A stretch of 41,953 nt of DNA from Bacilli bacterium (GTDB lineage: Bacteria > Bacillota_I > Bacilli_A > RFN20 > CAG-826): positions 1 to 41,953 of the forward strand of contig JAILGI010000038.1 in the NCBI GenBank assembly GCA_024696885.1. The letters run 5' to 3'. This document shows positions 36,632 through 41,953 of this stretch, piece after piece; position 1 is the stretch's first letter, and each line of letters begins with the position of its first letter. The notes under the pieces are model-generated. The model searched no databases. It worked only from the letters and a program-made list of their open reading frames with translations, and was not told where the DNA came from. A program made the translations under genes and the position numbers.

Positions 36632-37306
36632 ATGCTAACAAAAATCAAGACTTGGAATGAATTTTTTAAACTCACGCAAGGAAAAGAATATTCTGTGCGT
36701 TTGCATAAATTTTTAGATGAGGAATATAGCGCATATACTTGTTATCCCCCTCGTCAGTTATTATTTAATGCTTTTAAATTAACACCTCTAGACAAAGTCA
36801 AAGTGGTGATTATTGGCCAAGATCCATATCATGAACCAGGCCAAGCTATGGGTTTGTCTTTCTCTGTTCCTAATGGCATAATGCCCCCTCCATCTTTAAT
36901 CAATATTTATAAAGAAATACAAGATGAGTATGACACCAAAATGGACCTAAATAATGGCGATTTAACGTATTTAGCTAAGCAAGGTGTCCTTCTTTTGAAC
37001 TCAGTTTTATCAGTAAGAGCCCATCTTCCACTTAGCCACAACATCGAAGAATATCGCATGTTCTTTGAAGACGTTTTAGAAGTGTTAGACCATCAAACTC
37101 AGCCAATTGTATTCCTTCTTTGGGGAGGAAATGCAAGAAGACTAAAAAAGAATCTTCATAATCCTTCACATTTAGTCTTAGAATGCGCCCACCCTTCACC
37201 CTTATCCGCGAATAGAGGTGGATGGTTTAAGAACAACCATTTCCGTTTAACTAACCAATATTTAAAAGAACATCATTTAAAACCAATTGAATGGTGCAAA
37301 CAATAG
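36632..37306 (+). CDS. ung: Uracil-DNA glycosylase
   Basis: VVIIGQDPYHEPGQAMGLSFSVP; KQGVLLLNSVLSVR; LLWGGNARRLK; ECAHPSPLSANRGGWFKNNHF. Confidence 0.98.
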   Translation: MLTKIKTWNEFFKLTQGKEYSVRLHKFLDEEYSAYTCYPPRQLLFNAFKLTPLDKVKVVIIGQDPYHEPGQAMGLSFSVPNGIMPPPSLINIYKEIQDEYDTKMDLNNGDLTYLAKQGVLLLNSVLSVRAHLPLSHNIEEYRMFFEDVLEVLDHQTQPIVFLLWGGNARRLKKNLHNPSHLVLECAHPSPLSANRGGWFKNNHFRLTNQYLKEHHLKPIEWCKQ

Positions 37307-37317
37307 TTATAAACTAT

Positions 37318-37405
37318 CACTGGGAGCTGGGCAATAACCCGGCTGAGAGGAACCGTGTTCCGGTTCGACTAAACACCTGATCCAGGTAATGCTGGCGGAG
37401 GTTAC
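37318..37405 (+). promoter_or_regulatory. TPP riboswitch (THI element)
   Basis: CACTGGGAGCTGGGCAATAACCCGGCTGAGAGG...CACCTGATCCAGGTAATGCTGGCGGAGG matches the conserved CUGAGA and ACCUGAUC-GGUAAUGC core. Confidence 0.95.
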
Positions 37406-37447
37406 TATTTTTTTCCTCCGGGTGTTGTTTTAGGAGGATTTTTATTT

Positions 37448-38455
37448 ATGGAAGAAACAAGCCCAAAAAGAGAAGACAAATTATCATTATTTTTTAAGAA
37501 TTATGGATGGGTTATCTCTATCGTTTGTGGGATAATTTCAATTCTATTTTTATTAGGAGTTGTCGTCACCTACAAAGTTAAAATTGGCGACGATTCATTC
37601 TATTACAACGTTCATCTATTTGATTATTTAAAACATCAAAATAAATACGACTGGACAATGGATATGACACTTGGCTTTTTGCTTGGTGGTATCATCTGTG
37701 TGTCATTAAGAAAAGTCGTTAAAGACATTGGCACCGCTGGTGGATTATTCTTTGTTTTGGCGATCACTTCATTGGCCCTTTGCCGTGAATTTTATACGGA
37801 AAACGCCATTGAAAACCTCAAATCTGTGTCTTTAGGATGGGGCGCAGTGTGTTCAATTGCTTTTGCGATTGCCGCTGGTATTTTTGCGCTTTCAGATAAC
37901 TTTTCAAATAACCCAATTACTACCAGAGATATTGCTGAAGATGGCATTTTGATCGCTTCCGCATTTGTTTTAAATCTCATTAAGTTACCAATAGCTACCG
38001 GTGGAGGTTCCATCAATTTCCAAATGCTTCCATTGTACCTAATCGCTTTAAGACATGGACCAGCACATGGGTTAATTTGTGGCGGCATTGTTTATGGATT
38101 GATTACCTGCTTCACTGATGGTTGGGGATTTGCTACATATCCATTCGATTACCTAATCGGTTTTGGCAGTGTTATGGTAATGGGATTCTTCAAAAATCTC
38201 GTATTTCCTAAAGATACTAAAACATACAATTTCAAAGGTGAATTATTCCTCTTTATTTCCGCTGTCTTAGCGACTGCGGTTAGATTTATCGGATCCACCG
38301 CTTCTTCATCCATTGTTTATGGTTTAAAAATCATCCCCGCTATGCAATACAATGCGATATATATTCCTATAAGTGGTGCTATATCTCTTGCGGTTCTCAT
38401 GATTGCGTATGGACCATTAATTAAAATTAATAATCGCTATCCCGTGAATAAATAA
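37448..38455 (+). CDS. thiT: ThiT-like thiamine ECF transporter S-component with N-terminal membrane extension
   Basis: TPP riboswitch upstream; C-terminal part ILIASAFVLNLIKLPIATGGGSINFQMLPLYLIALRHGPAHGLICGGIVYGLITCFTDG. Confidence 0.85.
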   Translation: MEETSPKREDKLSLFFKNYGWVISIVCGIISILFLLGVVVTYKVKIGDDSFYYNVHLFDYLKHQNKYDWTMDMTLGFLLGGIICVSLRKVVKDIGTAGGLFFVLAITSLALCREFYTENAIENLKSVSLGWGAVCSIAFAIAAGIFALSDNFSNNPITTRDIAEDGILIASAFVLNLIKLPIATGGGSINFQMLPLYLIALRHGPAHGLICGGIVYGLITCFTDGWGFATYPFDYLIGFGSVMVMGFFKNLVFPKDTKTYNFKGELFLFISAVLATAVRFIGSTASSSIVYGLKIIPAMQYNAIYIPISGAISLAVLMIAYGPLIKINNRYPVNK

Positions 38456-38508
38456 CTAAACAAACTCTAATTAATTTGATATATTAATTAGCAAGAGTTA
38501 TCAAAATT

Positions 38509-39495
38509 ATGGACGAAAAAAATATCAAAGAATCAACAAATCAAGAAACTATCAAACAAGAAAATCAAGAACCACAACAAACATTTAACCCCGTCATCGA
38601 CATTAAAGCCCTTCAATATGACAAACCATACTATGAAGTAGTCGAAGACGAGAGAAATAATTTGCTATCACAAGCCAAAAAGTCGGGTACCATTTCTCGT
38701 ATTCTTTTGTTTTTGGTTTTAGCGTTAGGAACAGGTGGCATTATCACCTACATGAACGCAATTTATATTGCCGCGGGTATTTGTGCCGGTTTAGCGGTGG
38801 CCCTTTTAATTACGCATTTAATTCTCAGTAAGAGAATTGCTAGACCAGATGAAAAAGGCTACATCAACAATGCTAGTGCTGCAATTGATAGTTTTGTTTT
38901 TAGCGATACTCGTTTTTCTGATGTCTTATTTGACACCACCGCCAAACTTGAATTAGGCGATGTTTATAGTGATGGTGTTTATGCAGGTCTTATTAAAATG
39001 ATTTCTAGAAACCTCGTCACAGGTAAATTCAATGATGCATCATTTAAGATTTGCGAATGCGCCTTACATCAACCGGGTGAAAAGAATAGACCGGAAGCCG
39101 CTTTCATTGGGAAATATATGGTATTTCCTAACTCTTTACACTTTGAAGGCCGCATTCTTTTAATCTCTAAAGGTAAAGAAGATGTTGACTTACCAACCGA
39201 TTTAGATGGTTTAGTACAAGTAGAAGGTGAAGATAAATTCTTTGCTTATGCCCTTAGTGAAAAGTCTTATAAAGAGTTAAGCAAGAAATTTATTTCTGCG
39301 ATTAAAAAGATTGATATTTCTAATCACTTATTGAATCTCAATATTGCTGTTTGGAGTGGAAAAACAATAGTTTACGCTAGCTATGATGATGCGACTATTT
39401 CCTTATCTCCAGCTGAACCATTCAAGCGTGAAGCCCAAGAATCATTCCGTAAGGATCTAATCCAAATTTTAGAAGCTCTAGATCTTATCAAATAG
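38509..39495 (+). CDS. DUF3137-like membrane protein
   Basis: Two TM segments; GLIKMISRNLVTGKFNDASFKICECALHQ...AAFIGKYMVFPNSLHFEGRILLISKG. Confidence 0.6.
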   Translation: MDEKNIKESTNQETIKQENQEPQQTFNPVIDIKALQYDKPYYEVVEDERNNLLSQAKKSGTISRILLFLVLALGTGGIITYMNAIYIAAGICAGLAVALLITHLILSKRIARPDEKGYINNASAAIDSFVFSDTRFSDVLFDTTAKLELGDVYSDGVYAGLIKMISRNLVTGKFNDASFKICECALHQPGEKNRPEAAFIGKYMVFPNSLHFEGRILLISKGKEDVDLPTDLDGLVQVEGEDKFFAYALSEKSYKELSKKFISAIKKIDISNHLLNLNIAVWSGKTIVYASYDDATISLSPAEPFKREAQESFRKDLIQILEALDLIK

Positions 39496-39505
39496 AGGTA
39501 ACGTT

Positions 39506-40033
39506 ATGGATTTAGTGGGTCGTTGGTTAAGCATTGAATGTTTCAAACATAACGGTTCTTTACATCGCTATTGGGACCGTGGTTTAGTTTTGGAAAATAA
39601 TGATGACTATATTGTCATTGCTTCTAAAAAAGCAAAAGTTGTGGAAAACAATGGCCGTTGTTGGTTTACAAAAGAACCCGCGGTAACTATATTCTCCAAA
39701 AAAGAGTGGTGGAACGCTATCTGTATGATTAAAAAAGATGGCATTTGTTTCTACTGCAATATTGCTTCACCTTGTTTAGTAAATAAAGAAGCCATCAAAT
39801 ATATCGATTATGACTTAGATGCTAAGTTATTTCCTAATGGTGAAATACGTGTTTTAGATGAAAAAGAATATGCACATCATCGTGCTTTATATGAATATAA
39901 CGATGAATTAGATACTGTTTTGAAATATCAAACCAGTGTCATCATCGACAGAATGAAAAAGAAAGAATTCCCATTTGAAGATGAATTAATAACTAGTTAT
40001 TTTGACCAATTTCTTCAAATGATTAAAAGATAA
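39506..40033 (+). CDS. DUF402 family protein (NtdP/YgaC-like nucleoside tri-/diphosphatase)
   Basis: LSIECFKHNGSLHRYWDRGLVL; TIFSKKEWWNAICMIKKDGICFYCNIASP; IDYDLDAKLFPNGEIRVLDEKEYAHHR. Confidence 0.86.
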   Translation: MDLVGRWLSIECFKHNGSLHRYWDRGLVLENNDDYIVIASKKAKVVENNGRCWFTKEPAVTIFSKKEWWNAICMIKKDGICFYCNIASPCLVNKEAIKYIDYDLDAKLFPNGEIRVLDEKEYAHHRALYEYNDELDTVLKYQTSVIIDRMKKKEFPFEDELITSYFDQFLQMIKR

Positions 40034-40034
40034 A

Positions 40035-40487
40035 ATGGAAAAGGTTTTTACAAGTAAAAGTCAAGAAGAAACCATATCTTTAGGCGAGCAATTAGCCCAT
40101 CTTATTCCTAATGGAACTACTTTACTTTTGACCGGTGATTTAGGCGCGGGCAAAACCACTCTTGTGAGAGGAATTGGTAAGGGATTACATATAAAAGACG
40201 TCATCCAATCACCCACTTTTAATATCATGAAAATCTACTTAAAAGCGGATAAACCTTTAATTCATATTGATGCTTATCGTCTCGCTGATATTCCAAATAA
40301 TGATATTGGTTTAGATGAATATATTGGTTACGAAACCGGTATTACCGTTATTGAATGGCCAAATTATATTGAAAACCTAATTCCTAAGAACCATGTTGAA
40401 GTTACGATTGTTAACTTAGGTGATGATAATCGTAAGCTCACCTTTAAAGGTGATAACTTATCATTTTTAGAGGGGGTATCATTATGA
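40035..40487 (+). CDS. tsaE: tRNA t6A37 biosynthesis ATPase TsaE
   Basis: LLLTGDLGAGKTTLVRGIGKGL; SPTFNIMKIY; IHIDAYRL; VIEWPNYI. Confidence 0.96.
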   Translation: MEKVFTSKSQEETISLGEQLAHLIPNGTTLLLTGDLGAGKTTLVRGIGKGLHIKDVIQSPTFNIMKIYLKADKPLIHIDAYRLADIPNNDIGLDEYIGYETGITVIEWPNYIENLIPKNHVEVTIVNLGDDNRKLTFKGDNLSFLEGVSL

Positions 40488-41068
40488 AATATACCTTGTT
40501 ATTAGATTCATCTAATACCTCTTTAACCGTCGCATTAGCTTCTAATAAAGTTGTTGAATCCATCAGTTATGAAGCTTGGCAAAGCCAATCTGAACACATG
40601 ATTCCAGAAATCAATAATCTCTTAGAGAAATATAATGTCGATAGAAATGATATCGATGGTGTCGTGGTCAGTATTGGACCCGGATCTTACACTGGTGTCC
40701 GTATTGCCTTAACCATCGCTAAAACCATGGCCAGTGCGTTAAAAATCAAACTATACACCGTTTCTTCTCTTCAAATATTGAAGGATGTTAAAAAACCATC
40801 GATTTGCCTTATTAATGCGCGAAGCGACCGTTCATATATAGGTGTGTATGAAAATGAAAAATGTTTGTTACAAGATCAAATCATGACAAATGATGAGGTG
40901 AGAAATTATATTAATAACCACCCAGATTATTCTATCTGTGGTAATACTAAATATCTCCAAATTGATGGACATGTCGCAGATATCGCTAAAGAAATGTTCT
41001 CTTTACTCCCTTATCTAAAACCAAGTGAAGAACCACGTGGTGTTAAACCCGTTTATCTAAAGGACTAA
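40484..41068 (+). CDS. tsaB: tRNA t6A37 biosynthesis protein TsaB
   Basis: LLLDSSNTSLTVAL; SEHMIPEINNLL; VVSIGPGSYTGVRIALTIAKTMA. Confidence 0.95.
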   Translation: MKYTLLLDSSNTSLTVALASNKVVESISYEAWQSQSEHMIPEINNLLEKYNVDRNDIDGVVVSIGPGSYTGVRIALTIAKTMASALKIKLYTVSSLQILKDVKKPSICLINARSDRSYIGVYENEKCLLQDQIMTNDEVRNYINNHPDYSICGNTKYLQIDGHVADIAKEMFSLLPYLKPSEEPRGVKPVYLKD

Positions 41069-41069
41069 T

Positions 41070-41531
41070 ATGGAACTGTTTTCTATTAGACCAATTGAAG
41101 AAAAAGACATAGATATTATTCTTTCTTTGGAAAACCAATGCTTTTTAGCGCCTTGGAAGAAAGAAAACATCATCTATGAATTAAAAGAAAACCCCGTCAG
41201 CAATCTATGGGGAGTGGAAAGCAATATCTATGGCCTTGTTGGTTATATTGATTATTGGATTACATTTGACTCATCCACAATTTGTCAAATATGTGTTAAT
41301 CCAACACATCAAAGAAAACACCTAGGCTCTATGTTATTGAACGAAGCAATCAAAGATTGTACTGCTCAAAAGGTAAGAAATGTCACTCTCGAAGTGAGAG
41401 AACATAATCTACCTGCAATTAAACTCTATGAAAAGCATGGCTTTGAAAAAGTCATGATTAAAAAAGCATATTACACGAATGGTGATAACGCTGTTTATAT
41501 GATTAAACAAATTCAGGAAGGAGATAAATAA
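41070..41531 (+). CDS. rimI: Ribosomal protein S18-alanine N-acetyltransferase
   Basis: [65 protein letters not shown]. Confidence 0.93.
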   Translation: MELFSIRPIEEKDIDIILSLENQCFLAPWKKENIIYELKENPVSNLWGVESNIYGLVGYIDYWITFDSSTICQICVNPTHQRKHLGSMLLNEAIKDCTAQKVRNVTLEVREHNLPAIKLYEKHGFEKVMIKKAYYTNGDNAVYMIKQIQEGDK

Positions 41532-41953
41532 TGGCTACAATTCTCGCTATTGAATCAAGCTGTGACGAAACTGCTGTTGCAATCATCAAAGATGGCAAAC
41601 TCCTTTCTAATGTCGTTTCCACCCAAATCGAAGTTCACCGTAAATACGGTGGTGTTATGCCCGAGATTGCTTCTCGTTTACATGCTGAAAACATTTCTGT
41701 TGTTTTGGAAGAATCTTTAGAACAAGCTAATGTCTCTTTAGAGGAAGTCGATGCTTTCGCGGTCACACGTGGACCAGGCCTTATAGGCGCGCTTCATGTT
41801 GGATTACAAGCTGCAAAAACGCTCGCAATGTTATATAAAAAGCCACTTATTCCTGTTCATCACCTCGCTGGACACATCTACGCCAATGAATATGTGACAG
41901 AATTAAAATTCCCACTTCTTGCTGTCGTTGTTTCCGGTGGTAATACCGAATTA
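41531..41953 (+). CDS. tsaD: tRNA t6A37 threonylcarbamoyltransferase TsaD (3' partial)
   Basis: ATG 41531 overlaps rimI stop; [19 protein letters not shown]...[19 protein letters not shown]-type sequence (here [19 protein letters not shown])...[11 protein letters not shown]...[10 protein letters not shown]. Confidence 0.97.
   Translation, partial: MATILAIESSCDETAVAIIKDGKLLSNVVSTQIEVHRKYGGVMPEIASRLHAENISVVLEESLEQANVSLEEVDAFAVTRGPGLIGALHVGLQAAKTLAMLYKKPLIPVHHLAGHIYANEYVTELKFPLLAVVVSGGNTEL

Noticed and set aside
1-41953. CRISPR array or direct-repeat array
   Set aside because: No regularly spaced repeats seen; RHS repeats are protein-level and degenerate.

Overview
A 41.95-kb AT-rich Firmicutes/Mollicutes-like chromosomal window. 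The left end is housekeeping: AlkD-like protein (partial), BaiN/HI0933 oxidoreductase, gdpP-rplI-dnaB-walJ-rlmH, and ssrA (tmRNA). The right end is ung, a TPP riboswitch with a ThiT-like transporter, and tsaE-tsaB-rimI-tsaD (partial). Between them is an accessory surface-polymer region: a BspA-like LRR secreted protein; an amidohydrolase followed by two tandem paralogous nucleotidyltransferase fusions (wHTH-LicC-LicA and LicC-opine dehydrogenase); two LicD proteins; an IspD/TarI-type cytidylyltransferase; a flippase; a TupA-like ATP-grasp; an O-antigen-ligase-like protein with a lipoprotein; three GT4 glycosyltransferases; and a 1637-aa RHS-repeat protein with a variable C-terminal tail, 1-nt coupled to a membrane-anchored candidate immunity protein. 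Best leads: the paralogous LicC fusions (possible unusual CDP-activated decoration), the TarI-like/LicD pair, the RHS module, an unlisted 42-aa acidic sORF behind a palindromic promoter, an internally deleted IS3-family remnant that separates ssrA from its likely terminator, an atypical tmRNA tag, apparent leaderless starts at several transcription units, and a TPP riboswitch with a readable SD-sequestration switch. All calls are from reading the sequence; no database search was run.
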